From DASRAP01 sp964503275 (GTDB lineage Bacteria > Gemmatimonadota > Gemmatimonadetes > Gemmatimonadales > Gemmatimonadaceae), in NCBI GenBank assembly GCA_964503275.1, contig CAZCZO010000007.1, positions 62,001 to 126,000 of the forward strand: a stretch of 64,000 bases of DNA. Direction: 5' to 3'. The position numbers were made by a program, and so were the translations under genes. Every line of letters begins with the position of its first letter. Position 1 is the stretch's first letter. Under the pieces are notes generated by a model. The model was given only the letters and a program-made list of their open reading frames with translations, did not search any database and had not been told where the DNA came from. This document shows positions 53,132-61,274 of the stretch, in pieces.

Positions 53132-53791
53132 CTAGAATCGCACGTCGGGTCGCGTCCCGAGCAGTACGCGCAGGGTGCGCGCGTCGGCCGCACTCGGCGT
53201 GCTCCGGCGCGGGAAGGCGAACATGACGTCGTCGATCGACCCCGTGTGGGCCCCGAGGCCGAAGACGTGGCCGAGCTCGTGGGTCACGATCGCACGGAAA
53301 TGGTCGGCGTCGTCGGCAAAGTCCCGATCGACGATCACCTCCATCTGCACGCGACCCGGTGGTCCGGCGCGCGCGGTGAGGATCCGTGGCACGTCCCCGT
53401 CAACGCAGAAGACCGTCTGGCCAGCGGCGCCGACGGCGGACGGCGCGCAGTCGCCGGATCCCACCAGCCGCGGCGCATCGGCATGCCGGACGATGACGTC
53501 GGCGTCGGCCAGCGAGGGAACGAGTCGTGCCCGCAACTCACCCAAACGCGTCGTGGCCGACCAGACCGTGATCGCGTGGCGGACGTCCCCGGTGAGGTCG
53601 GTGCCAGCGGGTGCCGCGGTGGGATCGACGAAGATCGCGATCTCGCGACCTGCGCCCCAGTGATAGCGGAATCCGGTGAGGCCCGTCGGGTCGTAGGCGG
53701 GTGTGTCTGCGGGCACGGTGGGCGTGTCGCAGGCCGACACCGCGACGAGCAGGCCCAGTGCGAGTCCCACGACGGATGGGCTAGAACGCAC
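53132..53791 (-). CDS. Metzincin-type zinc protease lipoprotein
   Basis: The product is a 219-residue lipoprotein (signal LALGLLVAVSAC). The zinc motif HELGHVFGLGAH is the full HEXXHXXGXXH of metzincins, and a Met-turn follows in SIDDVMFAF. This makes it a matrixin-like secreted protease of minimal size. Two cysteines (GDCAPSAVG and VFCVDGD) may form a disulfide. The GTG at 53791 was chosen because it gives a direct signal peptide; the open frame extends further but into the upstream gene. It overlaps the beta-barrel gene by 11 bp. The target is unknown. Confidence 0.85.
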   Translation of the reverse strand: MRSSPSVVGLALGLLVAVSACDTPTVPADTPAYDPTGLTGFRYHWGAGREIAIFVDPTAAPAGTDLTGDVRHAITVWSATTRLGELRARLVPSLADADVIVRHADAPRLVGSGDCAPSAVGAAGQTVFCVDGDVPRILTARAGPPGRVQMEVIVDRDFADDADHFRAIVTHELGHVFGLGAHTGSIDDVMFAFPRRSTPSAADARTLRVLLGTRPDVRF

Positions 53792-54353
53792 GCGCGACTC
53801 CGAGCATGGGTCGCCAATAGTACCCGGCCGTCTGCGCACGGGCTGCATCGGCCGGCACGGTGGTGCCCGAGGCGCTGAGCGTGGCCCGGAGCCGCGGCGT
53901 CAGGGCGACGTCCACGCCGAGCTCAACGAGCGGGCGCAGCGCGCCCATCGCCGCGAACGGCGCGCCGGCATCGGGCGTCGACCACAGCCCGGCGCCGAGG
54001 CCCGCGTGGGCGAGCACCCGGGCACTCACCGGGTGGCTGGCACCGGCGACCACATCCACCGAGGTGATGGCGCCGGGGTCCCACGACTCGGTGCCGCGGG
54101 TCGCCTCGGTGGCCACACGGGAGAGCCGGACCCGAACGAAGGGGGGGAGTTCAGACGTCGGGCGCCAGCGTCGGCCGACCTCCAGCGCCACACCGGGTGC
54201 CGAACGCAGCTCACCGTCCGTGGCGTCGAGGAGCCGGGACGGGGCGATCAGGGCGACGCCAACACGCCAGGCGCCGTCAGGTGCCTGGGCGGTCACCGAT
54301 CCCGTACTCAGCGAGAGCACGGCGCAGAGCGTCAGCAGGGAACGAAGCACCAT
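53781..54353 (-). CDS. Small outer-membrane beta-barrel protein
   Basis: This is a 190-residue exported protein with a signal peptide ending TGSVTAQ. The rest alternates polar and hydrophobic residues in strands (WRVGVALIAPSRL, PFVRVRLSRVATE, RPLVELGVDVALTPRLRATL). It ends with aromatic Phe (MLGVARAF), as recognised by the BAM machinery. No family was recognised. The ATG at 54353 has TAGACT six bases upstream. It is the first gene before the metzincin, so the two may work together at the outer membrane, by inference only. Confidence 0.75.
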   Translation of the reverse strand: MVLRSLLTLCAVLSLSTGSVTAQAPDGAWRVGVALIAPSRLLDATDGELRSAPGVALEVGRRWRPTSELPPFVRVRLSRVATEATRGTESWDPGAITSVDVVAGASHPVSARVLAHAGLGAGLWSTPDAGAPFAAMGALRPLVELGVDVALTPRLRATLSASGTTVPADAARAQTAGYYWRPMLGVARAF

Positions 54354-54359
54354 GCGATG

Positions 54360-54365
54360 AGTCTA
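54360..54365 (-). promoter_or_regulatory. -10-like hexamer TAGACT, leaderless-type promoter
   Basis: The minus strand reads TAGACT, CATCGC, ATG (54353): exact six-base spacing. Confidence 0.45.
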
Positions 54366-54454
54366 ACCGAGGGGGCTGTCGCGGGGCGAGCCATTTCGCC
54401 GCCGACGGTGGCGATCGCGCGCATCGTCGGGCCGGGACGTTGGCGCGGGCGCGC

Positions 54455-54482
54455 AGCGGTCACCCCACACCGAGCGGTCACC
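54455..54482 (+). repeat. Two direct copies of AGCGGTCACC, 18 bp apart
   Basis: Copies are at 54455-54464 and 54473-54482, 49 bp before the TonB receptor ATG. The reverse complement core GGTGACC resembles the GGTGAC core of the 20-bp repeats upstream of the other TonB receptor gene. It may be a pair of regulator sites. Confidence 0.4.
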
Positions 54483-54517
54483 GTGGTGCGGGACTTCCGT
54501 TCAGCGGCACATCTGGG

Positions 54518-54523
54518 TAGTCT
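54518..54523 (+). promoter_or_regulatory. -10-like hexamer TAGTCT before the TonB receptor gene
   Basis: TAGTCT ends seven bases before the ATG at 54531. A weak TTCCGT lies 17 bp further upstream. Confidence 0.4.
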
Positions 54524-54530
54524 TATGGTA

Positions 54531-56843
54531 ATGCGCTATCAATTTCGTTCTCTGCGTCGTGGCTTCGTCAGATCGCGCCGCCTCTCGTTCCTGCTGGCTC
54601 TATCGTTCGCGCCGCTGATCGGGGTCTCGCCGCTTGCTGGGCAAGCGCGGACCGGCACGGTCCAGGGTAGTGTCGTCGATGCCGATGGCGCCGCCGCGCT
54701 GCCGCTGGTCATCGTGCGGGTGCTGGAACTGCACCGAGTCGAGCAGACGCACAGTGACGGGCGTTTTCGGTTCGGCGATCTCCCGCCCGGTCGGTACACC
54801 GTACTGGCGCAGCGTATCGGCTATGCGCCGGCCGAGGTGACCCTCGAGGTGCGCGCGGGTGCCGACACCACCATCGTGCTGTCCCTGCGTGCGATGCCGG
54901 TGACGCTGGCGGCGACTGTGGTCACGGGTACCGTCCGCGAGCGTCGTGCCGTCGATGCCGTGAGTCCCACCACGGTGCTGGAGGGCGCCGCGTTGGACCG
55001 TCGGCTCGACGGAACGCTGGCGGGGAGCATCGCGACCGAGCCCGGGGTCAGCGCCACGCGCATGGGGCCGGCGACCGCACGGCCCGTCCTGCGCGGACTC
55101 AGCGGCGACCGCGTGCTCATCCTCGAGGACGGGACGCGCACCGGCGATCTGTCATCGACCTCGGCCGACCATGCGGTCGCGCTGGATGCACTGACGTTGC
55201 GGCGCGTCGAGGTGGTGCGCGGTCCCAATTCGCTGCTTTACGGCAGCTCGGCCCTCGGCGGAGTGATCAACGCGGTCCGCGAAGAGATCCCGCGCACCAT
55301 GCCCGACGCCGTCCACGGCACCGTGTCGAGCCAGCTCAGTTCCGTGAACGACGGATGGACGTTGGGGGCCGAGGCACGCGCACCGCTCGCCGGGCTGTCA
55401 TGGCGGGCCGAGGGCAGCGTGCGCTCGGCGAGCGACCTGCGCACGCCCGACGGTCGCCTCGCGAACACACCGGTGCAGGCACTGGGGGCGGCCCTCGGTG
55501 TGTCGCGGGTCGGCGAGCGCGGTCACGTGGGCGTGGCGTACCGGGCGTACGCGTCGGACTATGGGTTGCCTGGCGGCTTCGTGGGTGCGCACCCCGGTGG
55601 CGTGGACCTGTCGATGCGCCGGCACGCGCTGCGCATCGAGGGCGACCTGCACCGGAGCGCCGGCCTGTTCGAGACCCTGCGCGGCTCACTGGTGCTCACG
55701 GACTACGCGCACGATGAGCGCACGAAATCGGGCACGGTCGCGACGCGGTTCGAGCAACAGATGCTCGCGGGCGAGGTGCTCGCGTCGCACGGCTCGGTGG
55801 GCCAGTTGCATTCCGGCGCGGTCGGTGCGCGCGTGCAGTTGCGTGGCATCACCACGGGCGGCGCTCTGCGTACGCCCAGCACCGATGACTGGAGCGTCGG
55901 GGTCTTCGTCGTGGAGGAGTTGGAGCGCGGGCCGTGGCGCTGGCAGGCCGGTCTGCGTGGCGACGTGGCGCGCTTCACGCCGCGCGAGGCCGGCGCGGTG
56001 ATCGTGCAGGGGGAACGCATCCCGACCGCCGCGCGCAGTTTCGCGAACGTCTCGGCGTCGCTCGGCGTCGTCCGGCGCGTGGGGGCCTCGGTCCGCGTCG
56101 GTGCGAACCTCAACCGCTCGTTCCGCGTCCCCGACTTCAACGAGCTCTACTCCGATGGCCCGCACCTCGCGGCGTATTCCTACGATGTCGGCAATCCGCG
56201 ACTCGATGCCGAGACCGGCCTGGGGACGGATCTGTTCGTGCGATTCGAGCGCAGCCGCCTCAATGGCGAGGTGTCGGTGTTCAGCAACCGGTTGTCGTCC
56301 TACATCTTCCCCCGCAACACGGGCGAGCTGGGCCGTCAGGGTGAGCGCTGGAAGTTCCAGTACACCGGCCGCGATGCCCAGATGGTCGGCGGCGAGACGT
56401 CGCTCTCCTGGGTGTTGGCCTCGGCGGTGGTCCTCGAGGGCTCGGCGTCGCTGGTGCGTGGGGTCATCCTCGGCGCGCGCGATACCATCGCCGGTATCGA
56501 CGGGGCGCCCGATGTGCTGTCGTCGCGGCATCTCCCGTTGCTGCCGCCACTGAACGGGCGCGTCGCGCTGCGCTGGGATCGTCCGCGGTGGTTCGCCTCC
56601 GCCGGGGGTCGCTTCATCGGCGCGCAGGAGCGCCTCGGTGATTTCGAGACGCGCACCGCCGGCGCGACGGTGGCCGAGCTCCATGCGGGGCTGCGCCTGT
56701 TGCTCGGCGATCGCCTGCATGCGATCACCCTGCGCGTCGACAACGTCTTCGATCGCGCCTATCGCGATCATCTGTCCCGGACCAAGGAGATCATCCCCGA
56801 GGCCGGGCGCAATGTGTCCCTGCTGTACCGTGTGTTGTTCTGA
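54531..56843 (+). CDS. TonB-dependent receptor (770 aa), probable metal or chelate transporter
   Basis: This is an outer-membrane receptor with a signal peptide (RRLSFLLALSFAPLIG). A carboxypeptidase-regulatory-like domain follows (TGTVQGSVVDADGAAALPLV, then GRFRFGDLPPGRYTVLA). The plug shows PTTVLEGAALDRRLDGTLAG, RPVLRGLSGDRVLILEDGTR and VRGPNSLLYGSSALGGVINA, typical of siderophore/zinc/cobalamin receptors. The barrel has the TonB box C-terminal region SFRVPDFNELYSDGPH. The ATG at 54531 is preferred over 54525 because of TAGTCT upstream. The next gene encodes a His/Asp-rich lipoprotein after 28 bp, which suggests a metal substrate (inferred, ZnuD-like by context). Confidence 0.92.
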   Translation: MRYQFRSLRRGFVRSRRLSFLLALSFAPLIGVSPLAGQARTGTVQGSVVDADGAAALPLVIVRVLELHRVEQTHSDGRFRFGDLPPGRYTVLAQRIGYAPAEVTLEVRAGADTTIVLSLRAMPVTLAATVVTGTVRERRAVDAVSPTTVLEGAALDRRLDGTLAGSIATEPGVSATRMGPATARPVLRGLSGDRVLILEDGTRTGDLSSTSADHAVALDALTLRRVEVVRGPNSLLYGSSALGGVINAVREEIPRTMPDAVHGTVSSQLSSVNDGWTLGAEARAPLAGLSWRAEGSVRSASDLRTPDGRLANTPVQALGAALGVSRVGERGHVGVAYRAYASDYGLPGGFVGAHPGGVDLSMRRHALRIEGDLHRSAGLFETLRGSLVLTDYAHDERTKSGTVATRFEQQMLAGEVLASHGSVGQLHSGAVGARVQLRGITTGGALRTPSTDDWSVGVFVVEELERGPWRWQAGLRGDVARFTPREAGAVIVQGERIPTAARSFANVSASLGVVRRVGASVRVGANLNRSFRVPDFNELYSDGPHLAAYSYDVGNPRLDAETGLGTDLFVRFERSRLNGEVSVFSNRLSSYIFPRNTGELGRQGERWKFQYTGRDAQMVGGETSLSWVLASAVVLEGSASLVRGVILGARDTIAGIDGAPDVLSSRHLPLLPPLNGRVALRWDRPRWFASAGGRFIGAQERLGDFETRTAGATVAELHAGLRLLLGDRLHAITLRVDNVFDRAYRDHLSRTKEIIPEAGRNVSLLYRVLF

Positions 56844-56871
56844 CCCGATCACTTCTTCCCTGGAGATCTGC

Positions 56872-57351
56872 ATGCTGTTCCACTCGTTCGCCCGCCGTAC
56901 CGCGCTGCTCGTGCCCACCGTGTTCGCCCTGTCCATGTCCGCGTGCAAGGACGACGCGACGGGACTCGATGACCACGACGAGCCCGAGGTCGCCTCGGTC
57001 CGCCTGACCATCGGCGGCCAAGTGATCACGATCAGCGACAACGGCACCGTGTCGCCGTCGGGGACGATCGTGCTCCCGGTCGCGGCATCCACCATCACGG
57101 CCGAGTTCCTCGACGACGCCGGGGCGCCCATCGATGAGCTGTCCCCGGCGGAATTCCAGCTCAACGTCACGGTCGCGCCGACGGCGGCAGCCACCTTCGC
57201 GCGCAGCACGACGAATCCGTTCGCGGGTACGCTCACACCTGCCGCCGCGGCCGAGAACGTCACGGTCCGCTTCTCGCTCTTCCATCTCGAGGAGCAACAC
57301 GAGGACTTCGGCCCGTTCCCGGTGACCTTCGCGTTCCGCCCGGGCACCTGA
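56872..57351 (+). CDS. Small acidic lipoprotein with possible metal-binding clusters
   Basis: The 159-residue lipoprotein begins with a signal ending FALSMSACKDD. Two possible metal-binding stretches are visible: DDHDEPE just after the lipid anchor and FHLEEQHEDFGPFP near the C-terminus. The beta-rich middle has VASVRLTIGGQVITISDNGT. No known family was recognised. GGAG eight bases before the ATG at 56872 and a 28-bp gap to the TonB receptor indicate an operon. It may capture metal or ligand for the receptor, inferred from the neighbour and the composition. Confidence 0.75.
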   Translation: MLFHSFARRTALLVPTVFALSMSACKDDATGLDDHDEPEVASVRLTIGGQVITISDNGTVSPSGTIVLPVAASTITAEFLDDAGAPIDELSPAEFQLNVTVAPTAAATFARSTTNPFAGTLTPAAAAENVTVRFSLFHLEEQHEDFGPFPVTFAFRPGT

Positions 57352-57367
57352 GCACCCGCCGCACCAT

Positions 57368-57403
57368 CGGTCGTCGTCGCGCCGTGGCGGCGGACGGCGA
57401 CCG
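57368..57403. terminator. Hairpin between convergent genes
   Basis: CGGTCGTCGTC (57368-57378) and GACGGCGACCG (57393-57403) pair with one T-G wobble over a 14-base loop, between the lipoprotein and the EnvC-like gene. It is likely bidirectional. Confidence 0.45.
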
Positions 57404-57408
57404 GCGGG

Positions 57409-58581
57409 TCAGCGTTGCCCGCGGAGCCACTCCAGCGGATCCACCGCGCGACCCTTCGGCCGCATCTCGAAGTGCAGGTGCGGCCCGAGCTCCGGGTCCG
57501 CGACGCCGACGGTGCCGAGGGCGTCGCCCTTGTCCACGCGCTGGCCGACGCGGACCCCGATGCGACCCAGGCTGCAGTAGATGGAGTAGTCACCGCCCGC
57601 GTGGTCGAGGATCACGCAGTCGCCGTAGGTCCCCATCGATTCGGCGAGCGTGACGGTGCCGGGTGCGACCGCCACGACCGGCGTCCCCGACGCGGTCGCG
57701 ATGCCGATGCCGTTCCAGCGCGTCGCCGTGTTGTTGGGATTCACGACCCGGCCGAAGCGGTAGATGATCTCGCCGTCCACCGGCCAGTTCAAGCGTCCGA
57801 GGTCGGAGGTCTTCAGCGCACTGGCGCGCGGCGCGGGCGCATTGGCGCGCGATTCGACGCTGCGTCGGGTCGTTTCGAGCGAGGCGATGAGGCTGTTCAT
57901 GCGCGATTCGTCGCGGCGGATCGCGTCGAGCCGCGCCTGGATCTGTGCGGCGGAACGCTGCGTCCGCTGCGCGGCCAGTTCCCGTTCGCGCTCGAGCATG
58001 CGCAGGCGCTGCTCCTCGCTCGCACGCTGTTGCCGCGACATCTCGAGCTCATCCTGCAGTCGCACCAAGAGCCGCTGTTGCCGCGTGACCTGGCGATTCA
58101 ATTCCTCGACGCGCTTGAGCAAGGCGCGGTCGCGCAGGGCGACGAGCCGCAGGTACTTGTACCGGGCGATCAGCTCCCCGAAGGACTCCGCGCTGAGCAT
58201 CGCCTCGGCCGTGTACAGCGGGCCGCGCTTGTAGATGTCCACCAAGCGGCGCTGCAACGTCGCCCGCTTGATCATCGCCTCGTCCTGCGCGAGCACCAGC
58301 CGGCCGTTGGCCGACTGCACGTCGCTCGTGATGGACTCCAGCTGCTGATCCAACGCCCGCACGGCCCGCTGCGTGGCGTCGGCCTGACGTTCGAGGTTGC
58401 GCGCTTCCGCGTTGAGGTCGCGGACCGTGCCTTGCTGGCGGCGCAGGACGTTCTCGAGCGAATCCCGCTCGCGTCGGATGCGCTCCAATGCGTCGCGCTG
58501 TTGTCGCAGGCGCGCCTCGGCCCCCCCGTCCTGGGCGGCGACGGGGACGCTCGCTGCCGTCAGCAGCGCCGCGACTAGAAG
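57409..58581 (-). CDS. envC: EnvC-like murein hydrolase activator (coiled coil + M23), start codon unclear
   Basis: This is a periplasmic activator of division amidases, recruited by FtsEX. The signal-like LLVAALLTAASVPVAAQ is followed by about 220 residues of coiled coil (RQQRDALERIRRERDSLENV), then a Pro/Ala linker and a C-terminal M23/LytM domain: DGEIIYRFGRVVNPNN, GTPVVAVAPGTVTLAESMG, and GPHLHFEMRPKGRAVDPLEW. The LytM zinc residues are partly replaced (YRFG in place of HxGxD), as in activator-type EnvC. There is no ATG, GTG or TTG between the ftsX stop and the signal peptide. The nearest in-frame GTG (58698) lies deep inside ftsX. The start given is where ftsX ends and is approximate. 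The gene overlaps ftsX by 7 bp. Confidence 0.85.
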   Translation of the reverse strand, partial: LLVAALLTAASVPVAAQDGGAEARLRQQRDALERIRRERDSLENVLRRQQGTVRDLNAEARNLERQADATQRAVRALDQQLESITSDVQSANGRLVLAQDEAMIKRATLQRRLVDIYKRGPLYTAEAMLSAESFGELIARYKYLRLVALRDRALLKRVEELNRQVTRQQRLLVRLQDELEMSRQQRASEEQRLRMLERERELAAQRTQRSAAQIQARLDAIRRDESRMNSLIASLETTRRSVESRANAPAPRASALKTSDLGRLNWPVDGEIIYRFGRVVNPNNTATRWNGIGIATASGTPVVAVAPGTVTLAESMGTYGDCVILDHAGGDYSIYCSLGRIGVRVGQRVDKGDALGTVGVADPELGPHLHFEMRPKGRAVDPLEWLRGQR

Positions 58582-59423
58582 CGCTCGCGTAGGTGCCTCC
58601 CGACCGACAGGGCGGAGCCCCCCAGGCCGAGGAGCCCGCCGGCCGCGATGCCGAGCACGATGATCGGCAGGTCGAAGAAGGTGCTCGCGACCACCCACTG
58701 CGTCACCGCCCGATGCGCGAGCCAGGTCAGGCCCACGGCGAGCGTACCACCGACCACGCCCTTGAGGAGCCCGTCGATGAGGAAGGGACGGCGGATGAAC
58801 GCATCGGTCGCCCCCACCAGTCGCATGATCTCGATCTCGCGGCTCCGCGCGAGCACGGCCATGCGGATGGTCGAGCCGATGATGATCATGGCGACGGCCG
58901 CGAACGTGGCTCCGAGCAGCAGACCGGCGACGCCGGCGATGGAGCGCACCCGATACAGCTTCTCGACCCATTCCTCCCCGTAGCGCACGTCGTCGATGAA
59001 GGGGTAGGTCCCGACGCGGTCGGCGATCGCGCGGACCGCGTCGGGGGTGCGAAACCCCTCGTGCAGCCGGATGTCGATCGACGCCGGCAGGATCGCCGCG
59101 TCGAACACATCGTTGAACTCCCCCAGCTCACGCCGCGCACGCTCCAGGGCCTCCTCCGCGGTGACCAAGGTCGCGCGCTGCACCTCGGGGAACGCGGCCG
59201 CGTCGCCGAGCAGCGCACTCACGGCCTCGATCGGCGTCCCGTCGGCGATGAACGCCCGGATCTCGACGCGCTCCTCGATCTGACCGAGGACCTGCCGGAT
59301 GTTGAGCGCGACCAGACCGAAGAGTCCCACGGCGAACAGCGAGAACGCGATCGTCACCACGCTCAGCAGGTTGAGCAGGGGCGCGCGCTCGTTGGCGCGG
59401 AGGACCTCGCGGAGGGTGCGCAT
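58575..59423 (-). CDS. ftsX: Cell division protein FtsX
   Basis: This is the membrane half of the FtsEX complex, which transmits ATP hydrolysis to EnvC-type hydrolase activators at the septum. The 282 residues have the expected topology: first helix LLNLLSVVTIAFSLFAVGLF, an extracellular loop with RAFIADGTPIEAVSALLG, and three C-terminal helices including AVAMIIIGSTIRMAVLARSR and FDLPIIVLGIAAGGLLGLGG. The pattern EIEIMRLVGATDAFIRRPF is diagnostic. The ATG at 59423 shares its A with the ftsE TGA (TGATG). Confidence 0.95.
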   Translation of the reverse strand: MRTLREVLRANERAPLLNLLSVVTIAFSLFAVGLFGLVALNIRQVLGQIEERVEIRAFIADGTPIEAVSALLGDAAAFPEVQRATLVTAEEALERARRELGEFNDVFDAAILPASIDIRLHEGFRTPDAVRAIADRVGTYPFIDDVRYGEEWVEKLYRVRSIAGVAGLLLGATFAAVAMIIIGSTIRMAVLARSREIEIMRLVGATDAFIRRPFLIDGLLKGVVGGTLAVGLTWLAHRAVTQWVVASTFFDLPIIVLGIAAGGLLGLGGSALSVGRHLRERF

Positions 59424-60100
59424 CAGTGCGGGACCGGCGCCGCGCTGTCGAACACCAGCTCGCCGCGGTGGATCTCGAGGGCGCGGCAATCGGCGCGGCG
59501 CATCAGTTCGAGGTCGTGCGTCGCCATCAGGACGGCCGTCCCCGAGGCGTTGATCTCGCGCAGGAGCTGGAACACGCCGCGCGTCGCCCGGTCGTCGAGG
59601 TTGCCGGTCGGCTCGTCGGCGATCAGCACCGTGGGGTCATTGACCAGCGCCCGGGCGATCGCGACCCGCTGCTGTTCTCCGCCCGAGAGTTCCGACGGAT
59701 ACGCGGTCGCCTTGCTTGCGAGCCCGACCTGTCCCAGCACGCGTGCGACCTTCGGGCCGATCGACGCGGCAGGCGCACCGGTGACCTCGAGCGCGAACGC
59801 GACGTTCGCCTCGGCAGTCCGGTCGTCGAGCAGGCGGAAGTCCTGGAAGATCACGCCCAGGGACCGCCGCAAGGCCGCGATCTCGGCGCTGCGGGCCGTC
59901 CCGACCGAGACGCCGGCCACGCGCACCTCGCCGTGCGTCGGCCGCTCGGCCCCGTAGATCAACTTGAGGATGGTGCTCTTGCCTGCGCCGCTGGCACCGG
60001 TCAAGAAGACGAACTCCCCTTTGGCGACCTGGAACGAGATGTCCACCAGCGCCATGCCACTGCGGGGATACTCCATCGACACCTTCGAGAAGCGGATCAC
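59423..60100 (-). CDS. ftsE: Cell division ATP-binding protein FtsE
   Basis: The cytoplasmic ABC ATPase partner of FtsX links the Z-ring with septal peptidoglycan hydrolysis. The 225-residue protein has FLTGASGAGKSTILKLIYG (Walker A), SLGVIFQDFRLLDDRTAEAN with the Q-loop, SELSGGEQQRVAIARALVND, VLIADEPTGNLDDRATRG and VLMATHDLELMRR. It starts 16 bp after the trans-sulfuration gene. With ftsX and the EnvC-like gene it forms the conserved triad. Confidence 0.96.
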   Translation of the reverse strand: MIRFSKVSMEYPRSGMALVDISFQVAKGEFVFLTGASGAGKSTILKLIYGAERPTHGEVRVAGVSVGTARSAEIAALRRSLGVIFQDFRLLDDRTAEANVAFALEVTGAPAASIGPKVARVLGQVGLASKATAYPSELSGGEQQRVAIARALVNDPTVLIADEPTGNLDDRATRGVFQLLREINASGTAVLMATHDLELMRRADCRALEIHRGELVFDSAAPVPH

Positions 60101-60116
60101 GCGACCCCCCGTGCTG

Positions 60117-61274
60117 TCACGTCAACGCCTGCTCGAGGTCGGCGATGAGATCCTCCGCGTCCTCGATGCCGATGCTCATGCGGATGAAGCCATCGGGGAT
60201 CCCGATCTTCGCGCGCTGCGCCGCCGTGAGACTCGCGTGCGACGAGTAGCGCGGCTCGATCACCAGCGAGTCGACGCCGCCGAGGCTCGAGGCATGCTGG
60301 AAGACCTTGAGGCGTCGCAGGAAGCGATCCGCCGCCCGGCCGCCGCCGACCAGTTCGATCGCCATCATGCCGCCGTAGCCGTCGAGCAGTTCGGTCGCGA
60401 TCGCGTGGTCGGGGTGACTCAGGAGGCCGGGATAATGCACCCGACGGATCTCCTTGCGCCCGCTGCACCATGTCGCGATCGCCATCGCATTCTCGTTCGC
60501 GCGCCGCACCCGCACGTCGAGGGTCTTGAGGCCGCGCTCGAGCAACCAGCAGGCAAAGGGGTCGGCGGCCTGTCCCCACACGATCATCTTGTGGCGGACC
60601 TCCTCGATGTACGAGGCCGTCCCACAGACCACGCCGGCGAGCACATCGTGGTGCCCGTTCAGGTACTTGGTCGCCGAGTGGATGACCACGTCCGCCCCAT
60701 GCTCCAGCGGGCGGTAGTTGACGGGGCTGGCGAAGGTGGAATCGACCACCAGGGCGAGGCCGCTCTCCTGCGTCTGGAAGCTGATGGGCCGCAGATCGAT
60801 CACGCGGCAGGTCGGGTTCACCGGGGTCTCGATGAACACCGCGCGCGTCTCGCGCGTGATGCGCTTGCGCCATGCCCGCGGCTCGAACGGATCCACCAGG
60901 GTCACGTTGATCCCGAGCCCGACGAACTCCTCCATCAGCAGGCGATAGGTGCCGCCATAGAGGTACTGGCTCGCGAGCAGTCGGTCGCCCGGCCGCAGCA
61001 ACGCCAGCAGCGCGCAGGCGGTGGCCCCCATGCCGCTCGACAGCACCGCAGCGGCCTCCGCGCCCTCGAGCAGCGCGAGGCGCTCCTGCAGCGACGTGTG
61101 GTTCGGCGTGTTGCCGTAGCGCGAGTACAGCAGCCCCTCGCTGCTCCCGAACTGCTGGACGTAGTTGACCGACTGCGAGAGCAGCGGTGCGACCGGTGTG
61201 TCGGCCCGCTTGGGGGACGGCGTCCCGTGCACGGCGATGGTCGAGCGCCCGTGGGGGCGTGCGGGGGTGCTCAT
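60117..61274 (-). CDS. PLP-dependent trans-sulfuration enzyme (cystathionine gamma-synthase/lyase family)
   Basis: This is a fold-type I PLP enzyme of methionine/cysteine metabolism. The 385 residues contain APLLSQSVNYVQQF, YSRYGNTPNHTSLQERLALL, AAAVLSSGMGATACALLALL, FIETPVNPTCRVIDL, VVDSTFASPVNYRPLEHGAD, and SATKYLNGHHDVLAG, whose Lys binds PLP. The tail is IRMSIGIEDAEDLIADLEQA. The family covers cystathionine gamma-synthase, gamma-lyase, beta-lyase and O-acetylhomoserine sulfhydrylase, and I cannot choose among them from sequence alone. The start overlaps the preceding unknown gene (ATGA). Confidence 0.93.
   Translation of the reverse strand: MSTPARPHGRSTIAVHGTPSPKRADTPVAPLLSQSVNYVQQFGSSEGLLYSRYGNTPNHTSLQERLALLEGAEAAAVLSSGMGATACALLALLRPGDRLLASQYLYGGTYRLLMEEFVGLGINVTLVDPFEPRAWRKRITRETRAVFIETPVNPTCRVIDLRPISFQTQESGLALVVDSTFASPVNYRPLEHGADVVIHSATKYLNGHHDVLAGVVCGTASYIEEVRHKMIVWGQAADPFACWLLERGLKTLDVRVRRANENAMAIATWCSGRKEIRRVHYPGLLSHPDHAIATELLDGYGGMMAIELVGGGRAADRFLRRLKVFQHASSLGGVDSLVIEPRYSSHASLTAAQRAKIGIPDGFIRMSIGIEDAEDLIADLEQALT

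Noticed and set aside
53703..54530. N-terminal extension of the second TonB receptor
   Set aside because: It lies antisense to the beta-barrel gene and lacks a signal; the signal peptide begins after the ATG at 54531.
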